DNA of 64,000 nucleotides from Buttiauxella selenatireducens (GCF_031432975.1 NZ_CP133838.1:3844001-3908000), one strand, 5' to 3'. Positions 40,196 through 50,304 are shown, counted from the first letter of the stretch. The notes: generated from the letters alone by a model not told the origin. Program-made: numbers and translations.

Positions 40196-40525
40196 ATGGC
40201 GAAGAAAAAACTGATTGCACTGTGCGCATGCCCGATGGGACTGGCACACACCTTTATGGCGGCTCAGGCACTGGAAGATGCTGCAACCGAGGCAGGCTAT
40301 GAAGTAAAAATTGAAACTCAAGGCGCTGACGGCATCCAGAATCGCCTGACCGCACAAGACATTGCGCAGGCTGACATCATCATCCATGCCATCGCAATCA
40401 CCCCTGAAGATAACGAACGTTTTGAAACCCGTGACGTATACGAAATTACGCTACAGGACGCGATTAAAAACGCAGCAGGAACGTTGCGTGATATCGAAGA
40501 GATGATTGCAGCAGAACAACAATAA
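40196..40525 (+). CDS. fryB: Fructose-type PTS EIIB component FryB
   Basis: 109 residues, very close to E. coli FryB (108). The phospho-accepting cysteine is C12 in CACPMGLAHTFMAA. It passes phosphate from FryA to the sugar entering through FryC. TGGAGAA precedes the ATG. The gene order fryB-fryC-ypdF-ypdE-fryA is the same as in E. coli, where the cluster lies near glk, not here. The transported sugar is unknown. Confidence 0.95.
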   Translation: MAKKKLIALCACPMGLAHTFMAAQALEDAATEAGYEVKIETQGADGIQNRLTAQDIAQADIIIHAIAITPEDNERFETRDVYEITLQDAIKNAAGTLRDIEEMIAAEQQ

Positions 40526-40549
40526 TAATCAAATCAATGGGGTTATGAG

Positions 40550-41796
40550 ATGGCAATTAAAAAACGGAGTGCGACAATCGCCTCCACACCACAAGGTGAT
40601 ACCCTGGCACTAAATCCTGCTCCCGCCAATCGTTCGAGTTTTTGGGGGAGTTACCGCAACATGTCATGTCCGGCATTTCACGTATGGTGCCGACACTGAT
40701 TATGGGTGGGGTTATCCTCGCCATCTCACAACTTATCGCCTACGTTTGGCTCGAAATCCCGCCCGACACCGGCATCATGGACGCACTCAATAGCGGAAAA
40801 TTTAGCGGTTTTGATCTTTCTGTACTCAAATTTGCCTATCTCACCGAGTCGTTTGGCGGGCTGCTATTTAGCTTCGCGATCCCAATGTTTGCGGCATTTG
40901 TCGCTAATTCCATCGGCGGCAAACTGGCCTTCCCGGCGGGCTTTATCGGCGGACTCGTATCCACCCAGCCGACACTGCTACTCAGTTTCGATAACGCCAC
41001 TCTACAGTGGGTAGCGTCTAAGCCGGTTCCCTCAACATTTATCGGCGCTCTGATTATCGCCATTGCCGCCGGTTATCTGGTGAAATGGCTGAATACCAAA
41101 ATCAATCTGCCGCAATACTTACTGGCATTTAAAAGCACCTTCTTGATTCCTATCCTCTCCGCGTTATTTGTGATGCTAGCGATGTACTACGTGATCACGC
41201 CAATTGGTGGTTGGATCAACGCCGGTATGCGTCACGTGTTGCTGGCAGCGGGAAGTGCGGGTTCATTGATGTATGCCATTGGTTTATCCGCCGCAACCGC
41301 CATCGATCTCGGTGGGCCAATCAACAAAGCCGCCGGTTTTGTGGCACTCGGTTTTACCACCGATCACGTGCTGCCGATTACCTCCCGTGCCGTGGCAATC
41401 GTGGTACCGCCAATTGGACTCGGACTTGCCACACTGATTGATCAGCGCCTCACCGGCAAACGCCTGTTTAGCCCGCAGCTCTATCCGCAAGGTAAAACGG
41501 CCATGTTCCTGGCATTTATGGGTATCAGCGAAGGGGCGATTCCGTTCTTGCTGGAAAACCCACTGGCGACGCTGCCCGCCTACATGGTAGGTGCCATTGC
41601 CGGTTCCACCACCGCGGTCGCGCTGGGCGCCGTGCAATGGTTCCCTGAATCTGCCATTTGGGCATGGCCACTGGTGACCAATCTGGGCGGTTATATCGCA
41701 GGTATCGCAGTGGGCGCGATTATCACCGCATTGTTGGTGGTGTTGATTCGCAACAGCATGTACCGCCGTGGGAAGTTGGCGATCGATTCTTTGTAA
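40550..41796 (+). pseudogene. fryC: Frameshifted PTS EIIC component FryC
   Basis: The ATG at 40550 opens MAIKKRSATIAS, matching E. coli FryC, and runs to a stop at 40697-40699. The rest of the protein, from GELPQHVMSGISRMVPTLIM to the end, is in the -1 frame and stays open to 41796. The break is at TTTTTGGGGGA (40639-40649): one more G would restore SFWGELPQ. All later parts are intact (GGPINKAAG, GISEGAIPF). It may be a real single-base deletion, a sequencing error in the homopolymer, or slippage. A TTG at 40642 could restart, without a good binding site. Confidence 0.85.
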
Positions 41797-41808
41797 GGCA
41801 TACGAATC

Positions 41809-42894
41809 ATGACGTTACTTGCAACACTTAAAAGCTGGCTTCAGGAACAAAAACTGGACGCGGTGCTGATCTCCTCGCGGCAGAATAAGCAGCCTCATTT
41901 GGGTATTTCAACCGCATCCGGATATGTGCTGGTGACCCGCCAGCACGCCCATATTCTCATTGATTCTCGCTACTACGCGGATATAGCCGAACGGGTTCAA
42001 GGTTATCAACTGCATTTGCTGGATGCAACGCACAGCATCAACACCATTATCAATCGCCTCATCAAAGAAGAAGGGTTGAGACATATCGGTTTTGAAGGTT
42101 GCCAGGTCAGTTGGCAAACAGGAACTCAGTGGCGAGAAACGCTGAACTCCGAACTGCATAGCATTACGCTTGACGGTTTGCGCCAGATTAAAACCGCCGA
42201 TGAAATTCAGACAATAAAAGCTGCCTGCCAGATAGCCGACCAGGCCTGCGAACATATTCGTCGCTTCATTGAACCCGGCATGCGCGAAAGAGAAGTTGCG
42301 GCAGAGCTCGAATGGATGATGAAGCAACTCGGTGCAGAAAAGGCATCGTTCGATACTATCGTTGCCAGTGGCGCGCGCGGTGCGCTTCCACACGGTAAAG
42401 CATCTGAAAAAATAATAGAAAGCGGTGAATTCGTCACACTTGATTTTGGTGCTCAATACCAGGGCTACTGTTCAGATATGACGCGCACTTTTTTAGTCGC
42501 CGGAAAATACCTTCAACCCGAGAAACATCCACTGTTTGATATTTACCAGACCGTGCTGGAATCCCAGCTAGCAGCGATTGACGCCATTCGTCCGGGCATT
42601 CCTTGCCAGGTTGTCGATAACGCCGCACGAAGTGTCATTAATGCTTCCGGGTACGGTCACCATTTTGGCCACAATACCGGTCATGCCATCGGCATTGAAG
42701 TCCATGAAAACCCTCGTTTCTCGCCATCCGATACCACACTCCTTAAACCAGGTATGTTGCTCACCGTTGAGCCCGGTATTTATCTTCCAGGTGAAGGCGG
42801 TGTGCGCATTGAAGATGTGATTCTGGTGACCGAAACAGGTTGTGAAGTGCTGTATACCATGCCAAAAACGCTGCTGTTTACTGGAGTCGCCTGA
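41809..42894 (+). CDS. ypdF: Xaa-Pro aminopeptidase YpdF
   Basis: An M24 (creatinase/aminopeptidase fold) metallopeptidase of 361 residues. After an N-terminal domain (1-125) the catalytic pita-bread domain has metal ligands in [19 protein letters not shown] (two Asp), [13 protein letters not shown] (His), [11 protein letters not shown] (Glu) and [10 protein letters not shown] (Glu). It cleaves X-Pro and Met-X N-termini in E. coli. It is encoded between PTS genes, as in E. coli. It overlaps ypdE by 1 bp. Confidence 0.94.
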   Translation: MTLLATLKSWLQEQKLDAVLISSRQNKQPHLGISTASGYVLVTRQHAHILIDSRYYADIAERVQGYQLHLLDATHSINTIINRLIKEEGLRHIGFEGCQVSWQTGTQWRETLNSELHSITLDGLRQIKTADEIQTIKAACQIADQACEHIRRFIEPGMREREVAAELEWMMKQLGAEKASFDTIVASGARGALPHGKASEKIIESGEFVTLDFGAQYQGYCSDMTRTFLVAGKYLQPEKHPLFDIYQTVLESQLAAIDAIRPGIPCQVVDNAARSVINASGYGHHFGHNTGHAIGIEVHENPRFSPSDTTLLKPGMLLTVEPGIYLPGEGGVRIEDVILVTETGCEVLYTMPKTLLFTGVA

Positions 42895-43934
42895 TGGATT
42901 TGTCACTCTTAAAAGCGTTAAGCGAAGCGGATGCCATCGCCTCCTCAGAGCAGGAAGTGCGCGATATCTTGCTACAACAGGCGCGCCACTTCGATAAAGA
43001 AGTGCAGTTTGATGGGCTTGGCTCGACGTTGATTCGTCTTAATCAAGCTGCGGGCCCGAAAATCATGATCTGCGCGCATATGGACGAAGTCGGTTTTATG
43101 GTGCGCAGTATCAGCCGTGAAGGCGCCATCGACGTCATCCCCATCGGTAATGTCAGAATGACCGCTCGAACATTGCAACCGGTGCGCATCACGACTCGTT
43201 CAGGAAACAAAATCGCCGGTTTGCTGGACGGCGATAATAACCGGGGTGAAATCAGCAATCTGCGCGTTGATATCGGTGCAATAAGCGCAGAGGAAGTCGA
43301 GCTGGCAGGAATTAACCCCGGCGACACCGTCACATTTAATACGCCATTTAGCCAACAACCCAACGGGCGCGTTATGGGTAAGGCTTTCGACGACCGTCTG
43401 GGCTGCTGGCATTTGCTGGAATTACTGCGCGATTTGCACAGTGCAGAACTGGAAGCAGAAGTCTGGTTGGTTGCGACCTCCAGCGAAGAAGTGGGTTTAC
43501 GCGGTGGGCAAACAGCTACGCGCTTGCTCAACCCCGATGTTGCACTGGTGCTGGACACCGCCTGTTGGGCGAAGAACTTTGATTATGGCCCTTCCAACCA
43601 CCGCCAGATTGGCAAAGGTCCGATGCTGGTGATGTACGACAAAACGTTGATCCCTTCTCCACGGCTGACTCAACTCATTGAACATGTGGCGCGTGAAAAT
43701 TCGATTCCGTTACAACGTGATATGTTCAGTAATGGCGGTACCGACGGCGGCAGTGTCCACCTTTCCGGTTGTGGTATTCCCACTGTGGTACTTGGGCCCC
43801 CCACCCGCCACGGCCACTGTGCAGCCTCCATTGCCGATGAAAAAGACTTAATGCACACCCATCAACTTCTGGTGGCGCTGATTCATCAGTTAAGCCGCCA
43901 AACCGTAGATCGCCTGAAGGATTTCTCGCGTTGA
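42894..43934 (+). CDS. ypdE: M42-family aminopeptidase YpdE
   Basis: A co-catalytic metallo-aminopeptidase of 346 residues. Metal and catalytic residues are visible in [11 protein letters not shown] (His, Asp), [11 protein letters not shown] (Asp), [11 protein letters not shown] (Glu-Glu), VLDTACWAK (Asp) and RHGHCAAS (His). Such enzymes form large tetrahedral complexes. In E. coli YpdE acts on the products of YpdF. Confidence 0.94.
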   Translation: MDLSLLKALSEADAIASSEQEVRDILLQQARHFDKEVQFDGLGSTLIRLNQAAGPKIMICAHMDEVGFMVRSISREGAIDVIPIGNVRMTARTLQPVRITTRSGNKIAGLLDGDNNRGEISNLRVDIGAISAEEVELAGINPGDTVTFNTPFSQQPNGRVMGKAFDDRLGCWHLLELLRDLHSAELEAEVWLVATSSEEVGLRGGQTATRLLNPDVALVLDTACWAKNFDYGPSNHRQIGKGPMLVMYDKTLIPSPRLTQLIEHVARENSIPLQRDMFSNGGTDGGSVHLSGCGIPTVVLGPPTRHGHCAASIADEKDLMHTHQLLVALIHQLSRQTVDRLKDFSR

Positions 43935-43957
43935 TGTTCTGCGAACTGGAGTAGTTT

Positions 43958-46453
43958 ATGCTCAAAATTGATTTTATCTGCCCGTTGCCAAACGGCCTGC
44001 ACGCACGCCCAGCCTGGGAATTAAAAGAGCAGTGCGCTCCCTTTGCCAGCGAGATGACTTTTATTAATCACCGTTTGAATCAGCAAGCTGACGCGAAAAG
44101 CTCGTTGGCACTGATCAGTACGGGCACACTGTTTAACGACCCTTGCAGCCTGGAAATTAAAGGCATTGATGAAGAGAAAGCCTGGCGAATCCTCGAGCCT
44201 TATATTCAGCAGCGTTTTGCCGATAGCGACAGCGAAATTCAGGCTGAAATCCCAGACCATAGCCGCCCTCTTCCTCGTTCGTTACTGCGCCTCAACCCTA
44301 CGTTGATTTACGGCAATGGCATCGCTCCGGGTGTTGGAGAAGGACAGTTATTAATTTTCCGTTCTACCAGCCTTGAAGCCTATCGCAACCAACCCGCTAG
44401 CGTGCAGGACAACACGTTACTTGAGCACAGTCTGGCTACACTCGCCGAGCAACTTAATCAGCAACTCCTGGTGCTGGACGGTCAGAGTAAACCGATTATT
44501 AACGCCCATTTGTCGCTCATTCAGGATAATGAGTTTGGCGGGAACATTCGCCGCCAAATGGCGCAGCATCGCATGAGTCTGGGCGCGGCAGTGCTCGAGA
44601 ATATGCATACGGTGTGTCAAAAACTTTCGCAATCAGCCAGTGAATACCTGCGTGAACGCGTTTCAGATATTCAGGATATTACGGTTCGTCTGCTGCAAAT
44701 TGCCTATCCACACGTCACAGTGAGCAAAGGGATCACGCTGGTTGAACCGACCATTCTGGTTGCCGATGACATCACCCCCAGCCAATTTTTAAGCCTCGAT
44801 AAAGCGTTTTTGCAAGGCATGGTACTGGCGAAAACGGGACGCACCTCGCACACATTAATCCTCGCGCGTGCCGCAGGTGTTCCCGTGTTGAGCGGCATAG
44901 AGACCGCGCAAGTACAGTATCTGGCGGCCGAATTCGTGATCATCGATGCTAATGGTGGCGTGTTAGTCACACAGCCCGATGACGCCGTGCGCGGGTATTA
45001 TAAAGTCGCGCGCAATTTGGCCGAACGGCAACATCAGCTCCAGCTTGAAGCCGCGGGTTTAAAAGCACTAACCGCAGACGGCGTCGCGATCGAACTGTCC
45101 GCCAATATTGGCAGCGCACTGGAAGCCCCCGCGGCCTTTGCCAATGGCGCAGAAGGTGTCGGCCTGTTTCGCACCGAAATGCTCTTTATGGACCGCGACA
45201 GCGCCCCCGATGAGCAGGAACAATTCGAAGCCTATCAACAGGTTTTGTTAGATGCAGGCGACAGACCCGTGATTTTCCGCACCATGGATATCGGCGGTGA
45301 TAAAAAAATCAGTTATCTGAATATTGGCGAAGAAGAAAACCCATTCCTTGGCTACCGCGCCGTGCGAATTTACCCTGAATTTACCGATTTGTTCACCCAC
45401 CAGCTACGCGCTATTTTACGTGCCGCCGCCTGGGGAAAGGCACGCCTGATGATCCCGATGGTTCATACGCTGGATGAAATCTTGTGGGTAAAACAACAGC
45501 TGAAAAACGCGATTGCCGCGTTAAAAGAAGAAGGCTTACGTCACGCATCGTCGATTGAACTAGGGATTATGATTGAAGTGCCTTCGGTCTGTTTTATCAT
45601 CGACCATTTCTGCGATGAGGTGGATTTCTTCAGTATCGGCTCCAACGATATGACCCAATATCTGTATGCCGTAGACCGCAATAACCCGCGAGTTGCACAC
45701 CTTTACAACCCAATCACACCCTCATTTTTGCGGATGCTACGCCAGATAATCGAGGTGGCACACAAGCGCAACCGCTGGGTCGGGATTTGCGGGGAGTTAG
45801 GAGGAGAAACTCGCTATCTACCGCTGTTACTTGGCCTGGGGATCGACGAATTCAGTATGAGCAGCACGCGCATTCCTGCAGCAAAAGCGCTGCTGCGCCA
45901 ACTGGATTCAGCCGCCTGCCGCAAACTGGCAGCCCAAATTTGCGAATGCCGTTCTGGCGAACAAATTGAACAGCAGTTGGATGCATTTGCATTACCGCAA
46001 CACCATAAACCCCTGCTGGCGCTGGAAAATATCATTATTCCTGCCGCCTTCACGCGCAAAGAACAGGTGATTCAATATTTGTGTGGCAACCTGGCGATTC
46101 AGGGACGCACCCACAATCCACAGGAATTGGAAGAAGATATCTGGGCGCGCGAAGAAATTGTTACCACCGCCGTCGGTTTCGGCGTCGCCATCCCGCATAC
46201 CAAATCCCAGCATATTCAGCACTCCAGCATCAGCATTGCGCGATTACCACAACCTATTGACTGGGAATCAGAGATGGGCGAAGTCGAGTTAGTGATTATG
46301 CTCACGCTCGGCGCAAACGAAGGGATGAATCACGTGAAAGTCTTTTCGCAACTGGCGCGAAAACTGGTGAATAAAACGTTCCGTCAGGCGTTATTTGCCG
46401 CGAACAGTGCGGAAGAAATGTTGGCATTACTGGAAAACGAGCTGCAATTTTAG
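43958..46453 (+). CDS. fryA: Multiphosphoryl transfer protein FryA (HPr-EI-EIIA)
   Basis: 831 residues, the E. coli length. The HPr-like domain has H15 in NGLHARPAW. The enzyme I domain has its phospho-histidine H298 in GRTSHTLILARAAG, followed by the PEP-binding TIM barrel (EGVGLFRTEMLFMDR, GSNDMTQYLYAVDRN, GICGELGG). The EIIA domain of fructose type has H747 in GVAIPHTKSQH. It carries phosphate from PEP all the way to FryB without the general PTS proteins. Its end overlaps the convergent araC-type gene by 4 bp. Confidence 0.96.
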   Translation: MLKIDFICPLPNGLHARPAWELKEQCAPFASEMTFINHRLNQQADAKSSLALISTGTLFNDPCSLEIKGIDEEKAWRILEPYIQQRFADSDSEIQAEIPDHSRPLPRSLLRLNPTLIYGNGIAPGVGEGQLLIFRSTSLEAYRNQPASVQDNTLLEHSLATLAEQLNQQLLVLDGQSKPIINAHLSLIQDNEFGGNIRRQMAQHRMSLGAAVLENMHTVCQKLSQSASEYLRERVSDIQDITVRLLQIAYPHVTVSKGITLVEPTILVADDITPSQFLSLDKAFLQGMVLAKTGRTSHTLILARAAGVPVLSGIETAQVQYLAAEFVIIDANGGVLVTQPDDAVRGYYKVARNLAERQHQLQLEAAGLKALTADGVAIELSANIGSALEAPAAFANGAEGVGLFRTEMLFMDRDSAPDEQEQFEAYQQVLLDAGDRPVIFRTMDIGGDKKISYLNIGEEENPFLGYRAVRIYPEFTDLFTHQLRAILRAAAWGKARLMIPMVHTLDEILWVKQQLKNAIAALKEEGLRHASSIELGIMIEVPSVCFIIDHFCDEVDFFSIGSNDMTQYLYAVDRNNPRVAHLYNPITPSFLRMLRQIIEVAHKRNRWVGICGELGGETRYLPLLLGLGIDEFSMSSTRIPAAKALLRQLDSAACRKLAAQICECRSGEQIEQQLDAFALPQHHKPLLALENIIIPAAFTRKEQVIQYLCGNLAIQGRTHNPQELEEDIWAREEIVTTAVGFGVAIPHTKSQHIQHSSISIARLPQPIDWESEMGEVELVIMLTLGANEGMNHVKVFSQLARKLVNKTFRQALFAANSAEEMLALLENELQF

Positions 46454-47322
46454 AGAAATCGATCGCGGTACTCACCCGGCGTGACGCCAAATTCCCGTTT
46501 AAACAGGCGACTAAAATAGTCGCCATCCGGATAACCACAGCGTCGCGCCACTTCATCGATAGTCAGATGATATTTCTGCAAAATCATTTTTGCTTTCCCC
46601 ATCCGCACCCAACGTAAATAGTCAACAAACCCCATATTTCCCTGCTGCTGAAATAGCCGTGAAACATGATTTGGGGTGATGTTAAACAAGGTCGCGGTGT
46701 TTTCGCGCGTGACATCGCGGGCATAATTATCCTGAATCCAGGTGCACATACTCTGGTAAAGAAACGGCCCGCGCGCCAATTTTTCAACGGTCGGTTCAGT
46801 CAGAATTTTACGACAACATTGTAATAAACTCAGGCACAGCGGCTGGATAATCGCCTGATCGTCAGGGTTTGCACCAAGGCTTGTTAATGCCTGAAGCAAA
46901 TGCACCAGTTCACCGCGATTGTGATGAGGGATTTCGCATTTACGCACCCGCTGAAACCCCTGCTGCCCGGCACGTTTATCATGAAACGTCAGGCTTAAAT
47001 ACGCCGGCGCAAACACAATGCCCAGTAGCAGCACATCTTTGTGCCATGCCGGTTGATTAACGCCGTTGGCCGGAATAAACAACATATCCCCTTGTGCCAA
47101 CGCCTTTTGATCCGCTTCCAGAACATTACCGTATTCACCGCGCAACACGACTTCCAGGCGAGGAAATTTAACGCTGTAGCTGCCCGCAGGCGCACTCACT
47201 TGCGTTCGTGCAAACCAGCAACGCTTCAACTGACCAGGGTTAAGCACCACGCCACTGAGGAGTTCAGCAAAAAAACGCTGTTCGACAGGGTGAATCTTTG
47301 CGGACATGACGGGGAAATCCAT
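46450..47322 (-). CDS. AraC-family regulator (YpdC-like) of the fry cluster
   Basis: About 290 residues. The N-terminal half is a cupin-like sensor (FPRLEVVLRGEYGNVLEADQ, GDMLFIPANGVNQPAW). The C-terminal double helix-turn-helix is VTRENTATLFNITPNHVSRLFQQQG and IDEVARRCGYPDGDYFSRLFKREFGVTPGEYR. The ATG at 47322 or 47307 may be the start; a TTG at 47328 is less likely. E. coli has an AraC regulator, ypdC, at this place in the cluster, so it probably controls fry genes. Ligand unknown. Confidence 0.85.
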   Translation of the reverse strand: MDFPVMSAKIHPVEQRFFAELLSGVVLNPGQLKRCWFARTQVSAPAGSYSVKFPRLEVVLRGEYGNVLEADQKALAQGDMLFIPANGVNQPAWHKDVLLLGIVFAPAYLSLTFHDKRAGQQGFQRVRKCEIPHHNRGELVHLLQALTSLGANPDDQAIIQPLCLSLLQCCRKILTEPTVEKLARGPFLYQSMCTWIQDNYARDVTRENTATLFNITPNHVSRLFQQQGNMGFVDYLRWVRMGKAKMILQKYHLTIDEVARRCGYPDGDYFSRLFKREFGVTPGEYRDRFL

Positions 47323-47459
47323 TAACAAATGAAGCTCAAGCCTACCCGAGCATTTTGTGCAGTTAAACCACCATAAATACGGAAGTCAAAAAACAATCAG
47401 TTCACTATTAGTTCCGTATTTCTGGTCATATGCTTTGCATATCTAATGCGGAGGTAATG

Positions 47460-47609
47460 ATGAATACGACAAAAAGCTTTTTAAAACAGTTGAAAACTCA
47501 GTTTGAACGCGAAGGCCAGGCGCACAAATTATTAGGTTTGATTTGGCTTTCACCGCAACAGCGCTACGAAATCTTAAAAGAGATTATGTTACCGGTGGCC
47601 GGAAATTGA
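47460..47609 (+). CDS. Small hypothetical protein, 49 residues
   Basis: The ATG at 47460 lies 5 bp after a perfect GGAGG; another ATG at 47457 is too close to it. The product is MNTTKSFLKQLKTQFEREGQ, then AHKLLGLIWLSPQQRYEILK and EIMLPVAGN: basic, amphipathic and probably helical, without a membrane segment or signal peptide. I recognise no family. It is divergent from the araC-type gene and convergent with the hydrolase gene, whose terminator lies just after its stop. Confidence 0.6.
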   Translation: MNTTKSFLKQLKTQFEREGQAHKLLGLIWLSPQQRYEILKEIMLPVAGN

Positions 47610-47620
47610 AGACGTTAAAA

Positions 47621-47646
47621 GGCGGGTGATACGACGCTCACCCGCC
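47621..47646 (-). terminator. Terminator of the hydrolase gene
   Basis: GGCGGGTGA and TCACCCGCC form a perfect 9-bp stem with an 8-nt loop. Leftward it is followed by TTTT. It lies between the hydrolase stop and the small ORF and may serve both. Confidence 0.75.
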
Positions 47647-47652
47647 AGGACG

Positions 47653-48483
47653 TTATCCTTTCAAGAACTCCAGTAAATCCGCATTTACCCGGTCTTTCTC
47701 GGTGGTACAAATGCCGTGCGATCCACCTTGATACACTTTGAATATCGAGTCCGGCAATGTCGCCGCCGTGACTTTCCCGCAGGTTTCAAACGGTACAATC
47801 TGATCATCATCGCCATGAATAACCAGCGTTGGGATGGTCATTTTCTTCAGGTCTTCGCGCAAGTCAGTTTCAGAAAACGCTTTAATACAATCGTATAACG
47901 CTTTGATCCCTCCCTGCATGCCCTGCTCGACAAAACTTTCCCTTACGCCTTCCGAGATTGTCGCCCCCGGACGGTTATAGCCATAAAATGCCAGGGTTAG
48001 CTCTTTGAAAAAGTCAGCCCGATTGGCACGCACACCTTCACGAATCCCATCAAACACATCAATGGGAACACCGTCAGGATTGAAATCAGTTTTCACCATG
48101 ATCGGCGGTACAGCACTGATTAACACGGCTTTTGCCACGCGTTGGGTGCCATGGCGCCCAATGTATCGCGCCACTTCACCACCGCCAGTGGAATGACCCA
48201 CATGGATAGCCTCTTTCAGATTCAAATGCGCGGTCAACTCCGCCAGATCGTCAGCATATTGATCCATATGATTTCCTTCCCAGGATTGCGATGAGCGACC
48301 ATGCCCACGCCTGTCGTGAGCAATCACGCGGAATCCTTTCTGGCCCAGGAAAAACATCTGATCTTCAAACGCATCTGCTGTTAGCGGCCAGCCGTGGCTG
48401 AAAACGACCGGTTGCCCTTCTCCCCAATCCTTAAAATAAAGAGAACTGCCGTCCTTTAACGTGAGTTTGTCGTAATGGCTCAT
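47653..48483 (-). CDS. Alpha/beta hydrolase, non-heme chloroperoxidase type
   Basis: 276 residues with the alpha/beta-hydrolase fold. The nucleophile is S98 in GHSTGGGE, the acid is in HGDDDQIVP (near 227) and the histidine is H257 in GGSHGICTT. The oxyanion motif is SHGWPL and HDRRGHGRS is typical of the bacterial cofactor-free haloperoxidase/perhydrolase group. The natural reaction may be ester hydrolysis; perhydrolysis is usually a side activity. It is cytoplasmic (no signal peptide) and monocistronic. Confidence 0.88.
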   Translation of the reverse strand: MSHYDKLTLKDGSSLYFKDWGEGQPVVFSHGWPLTADAFEDQMFFLGQKGFRVIAHDRRGHGRSSQSWEGNHMDQYADDLAELTAHLNLKEAIHVGHSTGGGEVARYIGRHGTQRVAKAVLISAVPPIMVKTDFNPDGVPIDVFDGIREGVRANRADFFKELTLAFYGYNRPGATISEGVRESFVEQGMQGGIKALYDCIKAFSETDLREDLKKMTIPTLVIHGDDDQIVPFETCGKVTAATLPDSIFKVYQGGSHGICTTEKDRVNADLLEFLKG

Positions 48484-48533
48484 GATATCTCCTCTTCAGG
48501 TGATGACTGCACAAGGCGCATAAGTGATACGTG

Positions 48534-48622
48534 CATAAACCCAACAGATTTCAAGAGACAGGTAAGCGGTGAACGAGTGTGCCGCTAACGCACCTGCGAC
48601 TTGAAAGATGAGGGGTATATAG
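48534..48622. repeat. Short ERIC-like element
   Basis: The element runs from GCATAAACCC to GGGGTATATAG and contains GATTTCAAGAGACAGGTAAGCG and, near the right end, CGACTTGAAAGATG. It shares terminal and subterminal motifs with the ERIC family and with the copy upstream of lipA, but lacks the full core. Confidence 0.6.
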
Positions 48623-48763
48623 AGGGTAATGCAATTTTTTCATCAGGCAGGTTGATTTGGAGTCATCAATTCGTCAGCGAGTGTTAATGAGGGTTTATTT
48701 TGATAGTTTGACCTTGCTCCCAAAACGCCAATAAACAGGGTTCAGGCCATTCCCGAGTGGTCG

Positions 48764-48793
48764 ATGTTACCAGTATCATGTTACCGGTATCAG
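48764..48793 (+). promoter_or_regulatory. Two overlapping GntR-type operators
   Basis: ATGTTACCAGTATCAT (48764-48779) and ATGTTACCGGTATCAG (48778-48793) each resemble the GntR operator known from the E. coli gluconate genes (ATGTTACC-G-TATCAT type). They overlap by 2 bp, 14 bp centre to centre, and lie 60-90 bp before the permease start. Confidence 0.75.
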
Positions 48794-48854
48794 AAATGTA
48801 GTGAATAATGCAAATGCTTTATTCACCTATAAATTCGGCGTAGAGGAAAAACAA

Positions 48855-50231
48855 ATGACCGAAATAACAGCACATCTTGGCGCAGGGACCCTTCTAGGGA
48901 TTGCAGCCTGTGCAGTTGTACTCCTACTTATCCTTATCATGCGCTTCAAAGTGCATGCTTTTTTGGCTTTAACCCTTGTGAGTGTCGTCGTCGCCCTGGT
49001 GACAGGCGTGCCGTTCGATAAAATTGTCCCAACTATTTTGGGCGGTTTTGGTAGCACACTGGCGGGCGTTGCGCTGCTGGTGGGTCTTGGCGCAATGATT
49101 GGCCGCTTGCTTGAAATTTCTGGCGGGGCAAAAGTACTTGCCGACACGCTAATCGGAACGTTTGGCTCGCATCGTGCTCCACTGGCGCTCGGTGTGGCAT
49201 CGTTGCTGTTCGGCTTCCCAATCTTCTTTGATGCGGGCCTGGTCGTCATGCTGCCGATTATCTTCAGTGTGGCAAAACAATTCGGCGGTTCTACGCTGAA
49301 GTACGCATTGCCTGCTGCGGGTGCATTTGCAGTCATGCACGCCCTGCTGCCACCGCATCCAGGTCCGGTTGCTGCCAGTGAATTGCTGGGTGCAAATATC
49401 GGTCTGCTGGTGATTGTTGGCCTGATTATCGCGATTCCGACCTGGTATCTCGGCGCGTATCTGTTTGGCCTGTACGCCGGTAAAAAATTCGACGTTAAAT
49501 TGCCTTCTTCTTTCCTGGGAAGCATGGAAGTCGATGCAAACCATAAGCCACCAGCATTTGGCACCGTATTAGCGATTCTGCTGCTGCCACTGGTACTGAT
49601 TTTCCTCGATACTGGCCTGAATACAGCGACCGTGCTCGGTTGGGTCAGCGGCGATAATACCGTGATTCAGTTACTGCGGATGTTGGGCAAAACCCCTATC
49701 GCACTGCTGATTACCGTCTTCTTCGCGCTTGCCGTCTTTAGTGGTAGCCACAGCCGCCAGCATCTGGAAAAAGTGTGTGATGGCGCACTTGGCCCAATCT
49801 GCGGCATCATTTTGGTGACTGGCGCGGGTGGTATGTTTGGTGGCGTTCTGCGTGCAAGTGGCATTGGTGATGCTCTGGCGGGTGTGTTATCCGATACCGG
49901 TATGCCAGTCATTGTTGCCGCGTTCGTTATCTCTACCGCACTGCGTGTCGCGCAAGGTTCTGCAACGGTCGCTCTGACTACCACTGCCGCGTTGATTTCT
50001 CCAATGGTTGCCGTGACACCGGGTTTGAGCCAGTTTGACCTGTGCTTCATCGTGGTGGCCATTGCAGGTGGTGCGACCGTTCTGTCTCACGTGAACGACT
50101 CTGGCTTCTGGTTGGTTGGTCGTTTCCTCGAAATGGACGAGAAAACCACCCTGAAAACCTGGACCGTCATGGAAACATTGATCGGGTCTATCGCCTTCCT
50201 GTTCGCGCTGGTAGGTAGCATAATCCTGTAA
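48855..50231 (+). CDS. Gluconate-family (GntP) permease
   Basis: An inner-membrane symporter of 458 residues with about 12-14 hydrophobic segments. The ATG at 48855 follows GAGGAAAAA; the longer frame from 48801 is poorer. Family blocks are GVALLVGLGAMIGRLLEISGGA, FDAGLVVMLPIIF, LPPHPGPVAAS, LVTGAGGMFGGVLRASGIG, ALRVAQGSATVALTTTAAL and HVNDSGFWLVGRF. I cannot assign it to one E. coli paralogue (GntT, GntU, GntP, IdnT, YgbN). The GntR-type operators upstream favour gluconate or a related sugar acid. Confidence 0.88.
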   Translation: MTEITAHLGAGTLLGIAACAVVLLLILIMRFKVHAFLALTLVSVVVALVTGVPFDKIVPTILGGFGSTLAGVALLVGLGAMIGRLLEISGGAKVLADTLIGTFGSHRAPLALGVASLLFGFPIFFDAGLVVMLPIIFSVAKQFGGSTLKYALPAAGAFAVMHALLPPHPGPVAASELLGANIGLLVIVGLIIAIPTWYLGAYLFGLYAGKKFDVKLPSSFLGSMEVDANHKPPAFGTVLAILLLPLVLIFLDTGLNTATVLGWVSGDNTVIQLLRMLGKTPIALLITVFFALAVFSGSHSRQHLEKVCDGALGPICGIILVTGAGGMFGGVLRASGIGDALAGVLSDTGMPVIVAAFVISTALRVAQGSATVALTTTAALISPMVAVTPGLSQFDLCFIVVAIAGGATVLSHVNDSGFWLVGRFLEMDEKTTLKTWTVMETLIGSIAFLFALVGSIIL

Positions 50232-50304
50232 ACTGTGCTGTTATTAAAATGTGACTGAAGTCGCTTTAAAGTAAGCGTTAAGCTCAGTATCATCAACACA
50301 GACC

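Larger units (their letters stand above)
48484..48854. other. Intergenic region with ERIC-like element and GntR operators
   Basis: 370 bp without a gene. It holds the leftward hydrolase promoter, a short ERIC-like element (48534-48622) and the control region of the permease gene, with two overlapping GntR-type operators (48764-48793). Confidence 0.6.
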
